The position numbers were made by a program, and so were the translations under genes. 64,000 nucleotides of DNA from assembly GCF_019175285.1 (NCBI RefSeq), contig NC_056527.1:112183769-112247768 (forward strand). Reading direction: 5' to 3'. The notes under the pieces were generated by a model that saw only the letters and a program-made list of their open reading frames with translations, searched no databases and was not told the origin of the DNA. Shown here piece after piece: positions 35,701 through 48,500 of the stretch. The stretch is from Sceloporus undulatus. Taxonomy: Eukaryota > Chordata > Lepidosauria > Squamata > Phrynosomatidae. The stretch's first letter is position 1; every line of letters starts with the position of its first letter.

Positions 35701-38700
35701 GCTTTACCCATCATATACATTTCATCATCTCAAAAAAAATCACAGCTGTGATATCAGGTGATCTGATCGAATCAGATGGCAAACGGAATTAAGTACCACA
35801 GCCCAACAACAAGTCCTCACTGCCATCTAATCTTTCACCAATCTCTTTTGAAAGAGCCAATGGGCTCTTTCAATGGGCTCCCCTCAGATCAGCTGTGGCA
35901 ACCTCAATGCCTTTCTCTGTAAATGCCATGGTTTAGACCCAAACTAGCATTCTGATGGATGAATTAATTGGTAGCTTAATTAATTAAGCTATTTCAATTA
36001 TTAGCATTTATGGTAGTGCACTATTTTTTTTATCTTTGAAAGTTTCACATTATTGTATTACAGTGGATCCTTGTTATACGCTGGGGTTTGGTTCCAAGAT
36101 CTCCCGTGTATAACAAAATCCGTGTATGCTCAAGTCCCATTAAGTATAATGACATAGCAAAATGGTGTCCCTAATAAAAAATGGAACGTCAAGGTAAATT
36201 TATACTTTTTTGGAACATTTTCAAACCGTGTATGCTTGAATCCGTGTATAAAAAATCCGTGTATAAGAAGGACCGACTGTACTTTTCAAAGCTGATGTTC
36301 CAGTTCTGATCAATGGAAATGTGGGATAATTTCATTTGGTTTATGTTCTGGTAAGCTGTTCCTAAATTTTCATAAAAGAAAGAATTTGACACATTTAAAA
36401 ATATTAAATGAGGAAAGCATCTTTTTTTCATTTCTCCTATTTTTAAAAAGAAAATATAGACTTCTTGCTGTTGTCTTGATGACAGAGAAATTTGATAAAA
36501 TAGTACAGTAACATTTGAGTGTCCAAATAGATAACATCACTATTTATCTTCTAAAACCTGGCACTGTATGCCTTTGCATGAAACTATACTTGTGGCACTG
36601 GACATATTCCACCACTCCAAGCAAGTGTGACATAGCCCTCTTCATTCTGGGAGCATCTGTACATTATGGATTTAGTTTTAGATAGTGGAAAATGTTTTTA
36701 GTCATCCATTCTTTCCTTCTCCTCTCCTTTTTTTCTGGAATTAGCTCCACCGTTTTCTGAGAAGTGTTTCATTTAACAACAGTGCTGGGGAAAGGGTTTA
36801 CTTTGATGAAAATGGATCTTTAGCAGCGGCATTTGATATTGTAAACCTAGTCACATCCCCTAACAAATCCTTTCTAAGGGTGAAAGCTGGAAGGATAGAC
36901 ATACAGGATTTTCCCAATAAAATGTTCATTATTTGTGAAGATGCAATTACATGGCCCAGTAGATTCAACAAGGTAGGACCTGTACTCATATCAGAATGTA
37001 GCAACCTATACTAGTATTTTTGTAACGTTGATGTATTTGATATACTATTCACACAATGAAAAATATCTTTTTGTGTTTCTGCCTTCTGATGCAATGAGAT
37101 TCTCACTAAACCATGCTTATATTGAGATTCAAAGTAGTCCAAGTAGACCATAAGTTGAACATGAGTCAACAGTGTGATGCAGCAGCTAAAAGGCCAAAGC
37201 AATTTTAGGCTGCATCAATAGAAGTATAGTGTCTAGATCAATAGAAGTAATAGTCCTATTCTATTCTGCTTTGGTCAGGCCCCACCTGGAATATTGTGTC
37301 CAGTTCTGGGCACCACAATTTAAAAAGGATGTGGAGAAACTGGAGCGTGTCCAAAGGAGGGCAACTAAGATAGTGTCTGGAAACTGTGCCCTATGAGGAA
37401 AAACTCAGAGAGCTGGGTATGTTTAGCCTGGAGAAGAGAAGGTTAAGAGGTGATATGATAGCCCTATTTAAATATTTGAAGGGATGTCATATTGAGGAGG
37501 GAGCCAGCTTGTTTTCTGCTGCTCCAGAAACTAGGACCCGGAGCAATGGATGCAAGCTGCAGGAAAAGAGATTTCACCTCAACATTAGGAGGAATTTCCT
37601 GACAGTAAGGACTGTTTGACAGTGGAACACACTTCCTCGGAGTGTAGTGGAGTCTCATTCCTTAGAGGTCTTTAAACAGGCTGGATGGCCATATGTTGGG
37701 GATGCTTTGATTGGGAGTTCCAGCATGGCAGAATGGGGTTGGACCAGCTGGCCTTTGTGGTCTCCTGCAACTCTACGATTCTATGAGTCTATGATTCAAA
37801 GTCTTACCATCACAGAAAAACCAATTGGAAACAAAATATAGATTGTGTCCCAATAGATTAATCTGCAGGTGGTGAAGATTAATGTTTGGAGTATATCTCT
37901 TAAATAAGAAAACATCATCATAATTACCACAATCCTGTCGGCGTACTACACCAGTCTAACTGTGTCAGAATAATCCAAAGAAGCAGGGAGAAAATGATTG
38001 CAAGATCCGTGAAGGAAGATAGGAACTGGAGAATATGGCTGATCTGAGACAACAGGTTTTGTGTGCTCTGCTTTGCCTTGCTTTGCCTTGCCACAACTGT
38101 TTTTGCAGTTTATGCCTAGTTCATTAACAAAATTCCAGTTAATGGTTTAGAAGAGAATATTGCTTGCCAAATCATGTTTATGGATAATGCTTACCTACCA
38201 TTTCATCATCAGTCCATTTCCGATGCCTTTAAGATACAAACCCATGAAAAGCATTTTTTTACAAATTAATAAATGTATTTCTTCTTTTATTTTTGCACAG
38301 ACACTGCCACTTTCTGTGTGTAATGATCATTGCCATATGGGCTTTAGTAAGAAAAAGAAGGAAGGACAACCATTTTGCTGCTATGACTGTCATCCATGTC
38401 CACAAGGAAAGATCTCAAATCAGAAAGGTAAGATGTACTATGTACACTTGGAACAGAGTGGCAAAAGGTGAGTGCTTGGTCCAACCTTGGAGCACCTAAA
38501 AGAAGCATCCCCTGTTCTCTCTGTCACACTGCTGTATCTATTATTTTTGAATGTTGCTATAATTTTATATCACCTGAATGCTTCAAACATGGTCTTGACC
38601 ACACAAAAAAATCATATAATGTGTGACTTGCCTATTAGGGCACATCTACACTGCAGAAATGATGCGGTTTGACACCACTTTAGCTATCATGGCTCCATCC

Positions 38701-39838
38701 TACAGAATCCTGGGATTTGTGGTTTTGTAGGGCACCAGCACTCTTTGAGAAGATCTTGTAAAACTACAAACCCCAGTATTCTGTAGGATGGAGGTACAGT
38801 GATGTCAAACTGCATTATTTCTACAGTGTAGGTACAGCCTTAGACATTGATATATGAGCCCTCATGCAGCACTGGAATGTAAAAGCTTGACTGGCAAATC
38901 AAAAAGCAATGGTTTTTCCTTCCACAGACATGGATGACTGTGTTCAATGTCCTGATGACAAATATCCAAACCACAGACAAGATGCATGCCTCCCAAAAGA
39001 TGTAAGCTTCCTGTCTTATGAAGAACCCTTGGGGATCAGTTTGGCCACTCTTGCTCTTTCCTTCTCTTTCCTCACAGCTCTGGTGCTGAAAATCTTCATC
39101 AAACACCAGGAGACTCCTATAGTCAAAGCGAACAACCGGAACCTCACCTACACTCTCCTTGTTTCCCTCCTGCTCTCCTTCCTTTGTGTTTTCCTGTTCC
39201 TTGGGGAACCTGAGAAGATACCTTGCCTCCTTCGACAAGTTGCTTTTGGCATCATCTTCTCTGTGGCAGTTTCTTGTGTCCTGGCCAAAACCATCATTGT
39301 GGTTCTGTCATTTATGGCCACCAAGCCAGGATCCAAAATGAGGAAATGGCTTGGGAACAGACTGGCCACTTCCATCGTCCTTTCTTGCTCCTTTATTCAA
39401 GCCTTAATTTGTACCGTGTGGCTGTCCACCTATCCTCCATTTCCATATTATGACATGCACTCATTGACAGAAAACATTGTTCTTGAATGTAATGAAGGTT
39501 CAGCCGTTATGTTTTATTGTGTCATGGGTTTTATGGGTATTTTAGCCATCATTAGCTTCACAGTGGCCTTCCTAGCCAGGAAGCTACCAAACAGTTTTAA
39601 TGAAGCCAAGTTTATCACTTTCAGCATGCTTTTGTTCTGTAGTGTCTGGTTGTCTTTTGTCCCAAGTTACCTGAGTACAAAAGGAAAATACATGGTGGCC
39701 ATGGAGATTTTCTCCATCATGGCCTCCTCTGCTGGGTTACTTATTTGTATCTTTTTCCCCAAATGCTTTATCATTGTGGTGAGGCCTGAGCTGAACAAGA
39801 AAGGGCAACTCATAAGGATAAAGACTAAAAGAATCTAA
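30591..39838 (+). CDS. V2R-B, complete vomeronasal type-2 receptor (six exons)
   Basis: Exons: 30591-30808, 31821-32112, 34400-35251, 36745-36972, 38301-38427 and 38928-39838. All junctions are GT-AG, with intron phases 2,0,0,0,1. Together they give 876 codons with no stop before the end (875 residues, normal for V2Rs). Residues 1-17 ([17 protein letters not shown]) are a signal peptide. About 73-530 form the flytrap ligand domain, 531-573 the cysteine-rich NCD3G linker ([12 protein letters not shown]) and about 590-850 the seven helices, ending with [13 protein letters not shown]. The family consists of class C GPCRs in vomeronasal sensory neurons, signalling through G-alpha-o and TRPC2. The gene lies first in a head-to-tail array with V2R-C and V2R-D. 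Ligand unknown. Confidence 0.95.
31187..31375. mobile_element. Tc1/mariner-like (Tigger-type) element, one end
   Basis: ACAGGTTGAGTCTCTCTTAT and the following bases match the left end of the full element at 44293-44641. 31376-31820 is AT-rich intron with nothing recognised. Confidence 0.65.
31821..32112 (+). CDS. V2R-B exon 2
   Basis: 292 bp. [20 protein letters not shown], then [20 protein letters not shown] and [12 protein letters not shown]. Acceptor TTTCAG, donor GTAGGT. Confidence 0.95.
32710..32756. repeat. (TA)n microsatellite
   Basis: Perfect TA run of about 23 units in intron 2 of V2R-B. Confidence 0.95.
32905..33270. mobile_element. Large foldback element
   Basis: GGAGTTTATCCTATTAACAA at the left faces TTAGTGGGATAAGCTCC at the right. 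Inner segments (ATCTAGCCAGGATGCTGCCA against TGGCATCCTGGCTAG) also pair. A C17 homopolymer sits in the left arm (about 32976-32991). Confidence 0.85.
33827..34050. mobile_element. hAT-type palindromic MITE
   Basis: CACACTGCAGAAATAATCCA faces AATTGTTTCTGCAGTATG, with inner GGGAACTGTAGGTTTG. Located in intron 2 of V2R-B. Confidence 0.75.
34130..34318 (+). mobile_element. tRNA-type squamate SINE
   Basis: Contains a box-B-like GGTTCCATTCCC, then CCACTCAGCCATGGAAACC, CTTGGGTGAGTCACACACTC and the tail GAAAGTACACAACAAGA. Confidence 0.8.
34400..35251 (+). CDS. V2R-B exon 3
   Basis: 852 bp, phase 0. [62 protein letters not shown] and [16 protein letters not shown]. Donor GTAATG. Confidence 0.96.
35424..35606 (+). 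mobile_element. tRNA-type squamate SINE with (CAA)n tail
   Basis: GCTAGCATGGTGTAGAGGG, then GGTTCGACTCCCCATTCAGC (B box), GAAATGACTTGAAGGCACAC and a (AAC)n tail. Intron 3 of V2R-B. Confidence 0.85.
36061..36283. mobile_element. MER2/Tigger-like MITE
   Basis: CAGTGGATCCTTGTTATACG at the left and AGAAGGACCGACTGTA at the right are terminal inverted repeats. Inner GGTTTGGTTCCAAGA matches the copies at 4158 and 54690. Confidence 0.75.
36745..36972 (+). CDS. V2R-B exon 4
   Basis: 228 bp, phase 0. [20 protein letters not shown], then [20 protein letters not shown]. Acceptor ATTAG, donor GTAGGA. Confidence 0.94.
37203..37797 (+). mobile_element. CR1-type LINE 3' end (well preserved)
   Basis: Sense strand: TATTGTGTCCAGTTCTGGGC, then the ORF2 tail [38 protein letters not shown], and the 3' UTR ending in an ATTCTATG-type repeat at about 37778. 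Few changes from the family pattern, so relatively young. Intron 4 of V2R-B. Confidence 0.92.
38301..38427 (+). CDS. V2R-B exon 5
   Basis: 127 bp. [20 protein letters not shown], then [20 protein letters not shown]. Donor at 38428 with phase 1. Confidence 0.95.
38638..38846. mobile_element. hAT-type palindromic MITE
   Basis: CACTGCAGAAATGATGCGGT faces TCAAACTGCATTATTTCTAC, with inner CCTGGGATTTGTGGTTTTG. Intron 5 of V2R-B. Confidence 0.8.
38928..39838 (+). CDS. V2R-B exon 6 (7TM)
   Basis: 911 bp ending in TAA. Starts in phase 1 with [18 protein letters not shown], then seven hydrophobic helices and the tail LIRIKTKRI. Confidence 0.96.
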
Positions 39839-39842
39839 ATAT

Positions 39843-40480
39843 GTATGTATGTATTTAATATGCTATCCTTTCTCCCAGTGCAGGATTCAAGATGGATTAC
39901 AATGACGTAAAGTCCAAGTAAAAAACATTAATGCAGAAGTTTTAAAAAAATAAAACAGAACACTGTTTTCTTAAAAAAAAATCCAAGTTTAAAATACCTT
40001 TCAACCATAATAAAGTACAGACATTTAAAACATAATAAAATACACCCATCATTAAAAGCACCATGCATTACAATAAGTGAAACAAAGACTTGCCTAAATG
40101 AAAAAACGTCTCTGCCAGCTGGTGGAAAAGCTGCAAAGACAGAGCCAGCTGAACCTCATGAGAGAGTGAATTCCCCAATTTAGCAGCAGCAACTGTGAAG
40201 GGTCCCTCCCATGTCTTCCCCCAACTGCCATGAAGTCAAACAGGAATTGACCACCACCACCACCACCACCTTCTGAGTTTGTCCTTCCAAGAAAAATTGG
40301 AACTACCCATCCCAGAAAGGTGTATGTCCTCATCTTAGCTAAAATAGATGCCAGTATCTTAACTAAAACCAATGGTGACTGGTTTCCATGTGACAGGAAA
40401 GGATTTAATTCCATCCCTGGCACCTGTCCATAAGGAAGATAGAGCCCTCCTGCCAGCCCACCTGTCAGCCCATCACCTGC
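39843..40480 (-). mobile_element. L2-like LINE 3' end (antisense)
   Basis: CTATCCTTTCTCCCAGTGCA at the left is the reversed 3' tail. CTGCCAGCTGGTGGAAAAGC and GAATTCCCCAATTTAGCAGC reverse to the C-terminal part of the ORF. It begins right after the V2R-B stop codon, so it may form part of its 3' UTR. Confidence 0.7.
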
Positions 40481-40661
40481 CTCACCTGGTCTGGGCACCT
40501 TTCTCCCCATATGCATCAGGCCCACTCCTCCCTTCTTAACCCATGGCAGCAGCAGGGGAGGAAGGCCAAGGCACAGGCCATGAAGAGGATGACACCATGA
40601 GTTACCACCCTAGTGATGCCACTGACCTATGGGTTGCACTTTGACCAGTCATAAAACATAG

Positions 40662-40955
40662 AAGTTTATCACTTGGGGGGGACGTCCCCCGATGTGTTCT
40701 AACGAGCACGAGCATGGGCGCGCACAGAGTGTGATGGGAACCTGATGGGTCCCAGAATGCTAGTTTACTGCCACTGTCGCCGCCAGGCGTTCCCATCGGG
40801 TTCCCGATGTGTTCCAGGAGGCGCTATTTCTGGGAACAGTTTCAAAGGCCCCGGGCGTTCCCATCGGGTTCCCATCACGCTCCGTGCGTGCCCACACTTG
40901 TGCTCGTTAGAACACATCGGGGGACTTTCCCCCCCATGCGATAAACTTGATAGTG
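40662..40955. mobile_element. GC-rich foldback element
   Basis: AGTTTATCACTTGGGGGGGA and GATGTGTTCTAACGAGCAC at the left face GTGCTCGTTAGAACACATC and CCCCCCATGCGATAAACT at the right, with further pairing inside (GTTCCCATCGGGTTCCC repeats). Confidence 0.88.
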
Positions 40956-41562
40956 TTAGTGCCAAGTGCACCCACATGATGAGGGTACTCCAAAGGAGGA
41001 GTACTATGAATTTGAAGGGGTTTCATCTTGTTAGATGGATGTAGCAAGAATTGTAAGGCTTGAACTGTACCTTTATTTGGGTTTGAATGAAAATACATAG
41101 CCAGCATATAGGCAGGCAGCACAATTTGGAAACATCTTCAGGAGCAGCCCCACACAAACAAATTATAGTAACCCAGTCAGAGTTTTCCCAGTCATGAACC
41201 ATTGTCACCTGGATATCATCATCCAGGAACACTAGTCTTTCAGCTGATGTGTGACTCTCATCTCAAAAATTTTGATCCCTGTGCATAAAAACCATAGATA
41301 CACTAACCTGGGGCACTTCTGGATCAATACAAGTTGAACAGCATCAACTTTTTTGGTTTGTTTTTAACTTTACAGATGGTTTGCAGAAAATTACAGATGT
41401 CTGGAGACAGGAGCAGGAAAACTAGTTAAATTCATTATAGCTGTTTTCACTTTAGTTGTAATAGATAGCTCATTTCATTTTAAAACATGTGGCCTCATTT
41501 GGAACATGTGGAAAGTGTTAGGACAGATCTGTTGATGAGTATCAGGTAAACAGAGGCTGCTG

Positions 41563-41718
41563 TCATACTGTAGAAATAAAGCAGTTTGACACCATTTTAA
41601 CTACTAGGACTCAGTGTTATGGGATTTTGGGATTTGTAGTTCTGTGAACTATTTCACCTTCTCTGCCAGTGGGCTCTGATGTACCACAGCCTTTTGGCTG
41701 AAGAGCAGGGTGTAAATA

Positions 41719-41760
<42 letters not shown>

Positions 41761-41820
41761 GCCATGGAAGTTAAAGTGGTGTCAAACTGGATTATTTCTA
41801 CAGTGTAGCAGCAGCCTGAA
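41563..41820. mobile_element. hAT-type palindromic MITE with nested (ATT)n
   Basis: TAGAAATAAAGCAGTTTGAC faces GTCAAACTGGATTATTTCTA. An (ATT)n run at 41719-41760 and flanking L2-tail-like bases are inserted in the right half. Confidence 0.8.
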
Positions 41821-41971
41821 TTCTTTTAAAACATGTCCTTTTCCCTTTTTTTCAAGACCTCAGTTTACTTGTAGCCATGTGTAATATATGACCATGCATG
41901 TACTTGAGCATGCTATTAACTCATGGCATCTGCCACCATGGAAGAATTAAGTTGAGTTCTTCTGAGATGCA

Positions 41972-42110
41972 ATGAACATGTTTTTTCTCTTCAACCTCAG
42001 AGAAACCATCACTCAAAGTGAGCATTACCCCTGAGATTATGAAATGAACTATGATTACTTTGTCAGCCCCCCAGAGAATTCTGGCAACCAGTTAGTAACA
42101 CAACAAACCA
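41972..42110 (+). promoter_or_regulatory. Conserved block upstream of V2R-C
   Basis: GAGATGCAATGAACATGTTT, pyrimidine tract, CAG, then GATTATGAAATGAACTATGA. About 343 bp before the V2R-C ATG. Same block as 30225 and 52030. Confidence 0.55.
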
Positions 42111-42314
42111 GAGCACCTTTAATACCCATTGTGCCTTTCAGATGTAGGGCTTGAGACAGACACTGTCTCATTGCTGAAAGTTGTTACCCATGTGAGGTCT
42201 GGCTTCAGTCATACGAGTGAGTGACAATTCAAATCAGACCTTTCCATTCAACAACACTCTGGTATCAATGTTGGAATAAGAGATTTGGTTCTAGAAGGAA
42301 GACTTCCATGCAAG

Positions 42315-42532
42315 ATGGTGGTATTAGCCATGTTGGTATTAGTGCTGCTTCCCCAAGCAGTGTGCAATGGTCCTGCTTCTAGATGTAGCCTCAATGATCC
42401 TCTTCCTATTCATCACAAGTATTATGAGCCAGGAGATCTCTTAGTTGCTGGCATTATTTCTCAGACCTTCTGTTTTTTAAATCCAACAATATTTGAAGAG
42501 TGTCCGTCTGCAGAGCTCTTTGGTGACCTTGT
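42315..42532 (+). CDS. V2R-C exon 1
   Basis: 218 bp. Signal peptide, then [20 protein letters not shown]. Donor GTAAGG at 42533. Confidence 0.92.
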
Positions 42533-45500
42533 GTAAGGAGCTGGGTTTTCCTAAACATAACATGTACCTGTCCTGATATTATTCTTTGCTGGGCTGCTTC
42601 TATGGGGAAATCACTTGTGAATCATTTATCTCTTTTTACTGTACATACTCATGTATAAGTCTAGAAATTTAGGTCAATGTAAGTACTGTATCTTAACTCT
42701 TATTTAAAAGAAGGACCTATGCCCTGGTGAAAAGCAAGAGTATAATCTGTCCTGGAAGCACTGACCCACTCTGCTCTCTCATCCACCCAGTCTTAAGAGT
42801 AAGCACAAAGAGTTATGTCTGCTACAGTTTTGTAATTTTTGTGACCTTGTTTTGCTTTGTTTCATCCTTTAGATCATTTGCCCCATGCCCCTAAATTTTA
42901 CCCCCGACTTATCCAGAGGTCATAGCAAAATCCATAATTTTGGCCCCATAAACTTGCCCTTGACTTATACATGAGGTCAACTTATAGTTGAGTATACATG
43001 TTGTATATAATAATGGAACCACACTCCATCTATGTTTAATGTATCAATTATTTTTACTGTCATTCTTAGCAAAGTGACGATGATGATGATTCCCAGGACA
43101 TGTAGTCTAAATTCACTTAATACTCCTCATAGAATGAGGCATATTCAAAGCTGATTTTCTATAAGGCGTATCAATTGCTCAGTAAAAATTCCCAGCAAAG
43201 CTATAGTGTGCTGGGCTCTTTTTCGTTATTTTTGACTTGTCCTATCACACATCTGTTCTCTCTTTGTTTTGCTTTATTGTCTCTGGATGAGCTATTTTGG
43301 ATGTTATTAAGAAAGATATGGTTATATGCAAGATGTAGTCAAGATAATTATTTCCATTTCAAGTCTTCTCTAGATCACCAGAAGTCTACCTGGTGTATTA
43401 TACCTGTTTGGTTGACTGATCATGGTCATTTCTTCACCCTTTCAGATGTTATCATTATTCTGAAATGCACTGATGCTACTTCTAAAGGGCTGTATTGGTT
43501 TGACTTATTTTGCAACCTGGTTGTATATTAAGCGCTCTGTGATAGATAAACTAGGGCTGAACCTTTACCTCTATGATGATGACAAACTTCCCCCCCCCCT
43601 TCCCCTAGAAGAAAATGGAGACATGTCTCAAAGTACTCAATAAAGGAATGAATGGTTTAGTAATAAAAAGCCCATATATGTACAGGCATTGGGAAATGTG
43701 TTGTTGTTGCATACCTTCAAGTTATTCTCTACTTATGACAACCCTGAGATGAACCTATCACAGGGTTTTCTTGGTAAAATTTCTTCAGAGGAGGTTTGCC
43801 GTCGCATTTCTCTGAAGCTGAAAGAGTGGGACCTGCCCAGGGTCACTCCATGAGCTTCCATGGTTGAGCAGGGATTCGAATCCTGATCTCTCAGAGTCCT
43901 AGTCCAACACTCACATTATACCATGCTGGTTTTCATACAGGCAGTGTACGAATGTAATAACAATTTCATATGTTGTAAAAATATGCATTGTTTCATAATG
44001 TATGATATATTATTTATATGATTTTTATATAGGCCTTTGAAGAAGGCCTTTGAAAGCGGACACAGACCAAAACACATTGGGCATTTTATCTGTAAACCAT
44101 TTATTTACTGAACACCTTAGATATGGCTCAAGTGTCTTTTGCGGATTTTATTCAATACTTTCAAGTTTTTGGTTCGTTCAAATTTTACTTATATCCCACC
44201 TTTCCCCCAAAACTGTGACTCAAGGCAGTTTACAATTCAAAGCAAGTACAATATAGCTAAGAACATACAAAAGTCAAAATTCAAATGGAATTACAGGTTG
44301 AGTATCCCTTATCTGAAATGTTTGGAAATAGAAGTCTTTTCAATTTTTTATTTATTGGATGTTGGAATATTTGTATATACATAATGAAATGTCTTTGAGA
44401 TGGGACTCTAAACATGAAATTCATTTATGTTTCATATGCACCTTATATGCATAGCCTGAAAGTAATTTTATATAATATTTTAATAATATTTGTATTAATT
44501 TTGTGCATGAACCAAGGGTTGTGTATGATGAACCATCAGAAAGAAAAGGTGTTACTATCTCAGCTACTCCTGAAAAAGGTTTTGGACTTTGGAATAATTA
44601 TTTCGTATTTTGGAATTTCAGATAAGGGATACTCAATAGGTAAAGTATTCACAATATTAAAATAATTTACAAACTACAGTTAAAAATATTTGGGTACCAC
44701 AACAAACAACAATAGGAACTAGACAGTCACAGTGGTGTCAAACTACATTATTTCTGCAGTCCTGATGCAGCTTCTGTGTGAGTGAAGCCCAACCCTCAAC
44801 AAATTTTGAAAGTAATCTATTGAAAAGCTTCCAAACCATAGAAGAGAGATTTCTTTGCATGGCATGTTTGTTCAAATGCATAATTCTGTTTATCATGATT
44901 ATATGAGCAAGACGATAATGCCTTAATAGTAACATGGTTTTGATGAATGTGCCATAAGCCAAGCATTAAAGGTTTCTCACACTATGTTTTCATGTTTGCA
45001 ATCATACATGTGTGCTCTGGCATATTATAAAGCATTTATCTTTCACTGAAACAGGGCATATTCCAGATTTTTATCATTAAGAGTAAATAAACTAGAAATG
45101 TTGAAACTGATGAAATATACAAAGAGGTTGCAAATAAAATAAAATACAGTACTATATACTATCTGCTTTCAAATATTTTACTAGTCATATTGTGGAAAAC
45201 TCCTGAAAAATGTTGCTTTTGCATTAATGTCAAGAGACATCACAATGCCTGACATGGCTATTAGTGTCAGTTCATTGGGCAATGCAATCTGCTTGAGTGG
45301 AAAATGTTTAGTAAAATAATACTGATTTGAAATTCAAATTGTTAACATTACAATGCAGCAACTGATTACCTTGTAGGGTCTTGAAACAGCACTATCAGCA
45401 CACCCTGGCCTTGCAATTTGCTTTAAACGAAATCAATGAAAACCCACAGCTCTTACCCAACTTCACTCTGGGCATCAATGTGTACAATAATGATTTCCGT

Positions 45501-48500
45501 GCGCCCACAATTTACCTGGCCTCAATGGAACTTCTCTCTACAAAGGGCCAATTATTCCCTAACTACAAGTGTGATGTTCTGAACAATGTGGTAGCAAGCA
45601 TTGGAGGACCTAATTCTGATGTTGGTCTCAACATGGCCACCATTCTGTCAATCTACAAGCTTCCACAGGTGGGTCATGTGTGCTAACATTGAGTTTAATT
45701 CGTGTATCTTCAATCAAGAAATCCTGCAACTGTCAGTTCTCCTAATACAGTTGGCCTCCACATTTGTGGCTTTGACTTTTGTAGATTTGATTATTTGCAG
45801 TTTTGATTAATAGGTTCTCTCTGGGAATCTCTAGGTCCTCCAGCACATTTTTTTCCTGGAAGTTAACCATAGAGTTATGCTAGAGAACCTTAGAGAAAAT
45901 GCTTCTCTGGGTATTTGTAGGTCCTCCTGCATGATTCTGTTATCAGTGTCTGGCAGATGTTGACCATAGAGTTGCACTGGAGGATCTGGAGATTTCTAGT
46001 GAAGTGTTCTCTTAGGTATTAGCCACTCTTTGGTTGTTGGGATTTGTGTTTTTTCCCCAATTTTAGGTGTACTTTGATGGCATCTTTTCTAATTTCTTCT
46101 TTGAATCATTGATTTAGCTCACATACGGCTCTGCATTAATGTTGGACACAATCCCCCAAGGAGCATTCTTTCACCAGATGTTTCCAAATGTAGCCATTCA
46201 ATACGAGGGGATTTTACAATTGTTGCTTCATTTTGGGTGGATATGGACTGGGGTACTTTATCTGGATGATGACAATGGGGAGAGGTTTGTACAGCATGTT
46301 CTTCCCAAGTTCTCCCAACGCAGAATCTGCTTTGATTTCATAGAAAGATTTCCACCATCAACTTTTTCTGAGGCTATCAAGCAAATGGAAGATTGGGCCA
46401 AAATTGTCAAGGTGGTGATGTACAGCACTGCCAATGCTTTGGTCGTACATGGCGAAATTCAAACCATGATAATTTTGAGGCTAATGCTGCAGTACACAGA
46501 AGGTGAAGGTGTACCAATGATGACCAAGGTGTGGATTATGACAGCTCAAATGGATCTCGCATCATTTCCCTTTCCAAACAGCTGGGGCACAGAATTCATT
46601 CATGGGTCTCTCTTGTTCGCAATGCAGTCAAAGGAGTTGTTGGGCTTCCAGAAATTTATTCAAAGCAGAAATCCTACCTTGACAGAAGAAGATGGTTTTA
46701 GCAGAGCTTTCTGGGAACATGCATTTGACTGCTCATTCCCTGTTAAGGGGGAAGACTATATGGCTAGCAAAACCTGCACTGGAGAGGAGAAACTAGAGTC
46801 TCTCCCTTCATCCATTTTTGAAATGAGCATGACAGGCCACAGCTACAGCATCTATAATGCTATTTATGCTCTGGCCCATGCTCTGAATGTTATCAATTTA
46901 TCAGCATCCAAGCATAGAGCAAGGAGAGACGGAGGCAAATCACACCTTCTGAATCTGAAGCCATGGCAGGTGAAGTCTTGAAGAAGCAGTATGTTTGGGA
47001 TGTCCCATGACCTTAGGGTCGCCGTAAATCAGAAATGACTTAAAGGCACACAATAATGACAACAACAACAACAAACATGCATGAATATAATTCTATTTGT
47101 GTTGTATCCCATTCCTCCTAAGTTCTCAAATGGGTTGTTTTAGCACTGCATAACTTTACAAATGAGACCTCAAAGTCTATCATCCTAGAAACAGCTGTCT
47201 GAAGCTTGATGGGATACATGCAGACAGAGCATCTCTTTATAGTTGATACTGATTAGTCATTTTAGTATCAGTCCATTTTGTACTCAAGAGATACAACCGC
47301 CCCAAATATATTTTCTCACCGAGTAATAAATCCCATTGTTCTTTCATGTTTGGACAGGTGCAGCCCCTTTCTCTGTGTAATGGTTATTGCCATTCGGGCT
47401 TTCATAAAGAAAAGAAGGAAGGGGGGAAAAACGAGAAGCATTCTTGCTGCTATGATTGTGCTGAATGTCCAGAAGGGGAAATTTCAAACATGACAGGTAA
47501 GTGAAGTCATGTACATAGAACGTCTCCCTGCCCACTGCCACCAATATTCTGGCCATGATAACTAATATCCAAATTCTCAAATTCAGTAGTAGTGGCTAAA
47601 TAAGAGAGAAAATCTGATATAAATGTGACTGTCTTTCAGCTCTCATGTAAAACCCTTTGTAAAGGAAACAATAATGTGCTACAGTGTCTCTTGGGAGGGG
47701 TGACTGCCAACAATCTATTCAGATTTTACATTAAGCTTTTTCTAGAAGTTGCTCTAAATATTTCTTTTTCTAGAACAGGGAAATATATGGCTCTAAAACT
47801 CCAATCATCCCCAGCCAAATGTTAGGAATATAAGGATTTTTAGGCCATGGACATCTAGAAGGCCACACAAAGAAATTTCTGATGTAAAGAACAACTTTCA
47901 AAAAGCCATTTTTCTTTCCTTCCAGACATGGTTGACTGTGTTCAGTGTTCTCAGGATCAATATCCAAACCACAGACAAGATGCATGCCTCCCAAAAGATG
48001 TAAGCTTCCTGTCTTATGAAGAACCCTTGGGGATCAGTTTGGCCACTCTTGCTCTTTCCTTCTCTTTCCTCACAGCTCTGGTGCTGAACATCTTCATCAA
48101 ACACCAGGAGACTCCTATAGTCAAAGCGAACAACCGGAACCTCACCTACACTCTCCTTGTTTCCCTCCTGCTCTCCTTCCTTTGTGTTTTCCTGTTCCTT
48201 GGGGAACCTGAGAAGATACCTTGCCTCCTTCGACAACCTGCTTTTGGTATCATCTTCTCGGTGGCAGTTTCTTGTGTCTTGGCCAAAACCATCATTGTGG
48301 TTCTGTCATTTATGGCCACCAAGCCAGGATCCAAGATGAGGAAATGGCTTGGGAACAAACTGGCCGCTTCCATCGTCCTTTCTTGCGCCTTTATTCAAGC
48401 CTTAATTTGTACCGTGTGGCTAGCCACCTATCCTCCATTTCCGGATTTTGACATGCATTCAATGACAAGGAACATTGTTTTAGAATGTAACGAAGGTTCA

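Noticed and set aside
38840-39375. Minus-strand frames opposite V2R-B exon 6 (also 47898-48373 for V2R-C)
   Set aside because: Mirror frames of the conserved 7TM exon. They are alike only because the two exons are alike.
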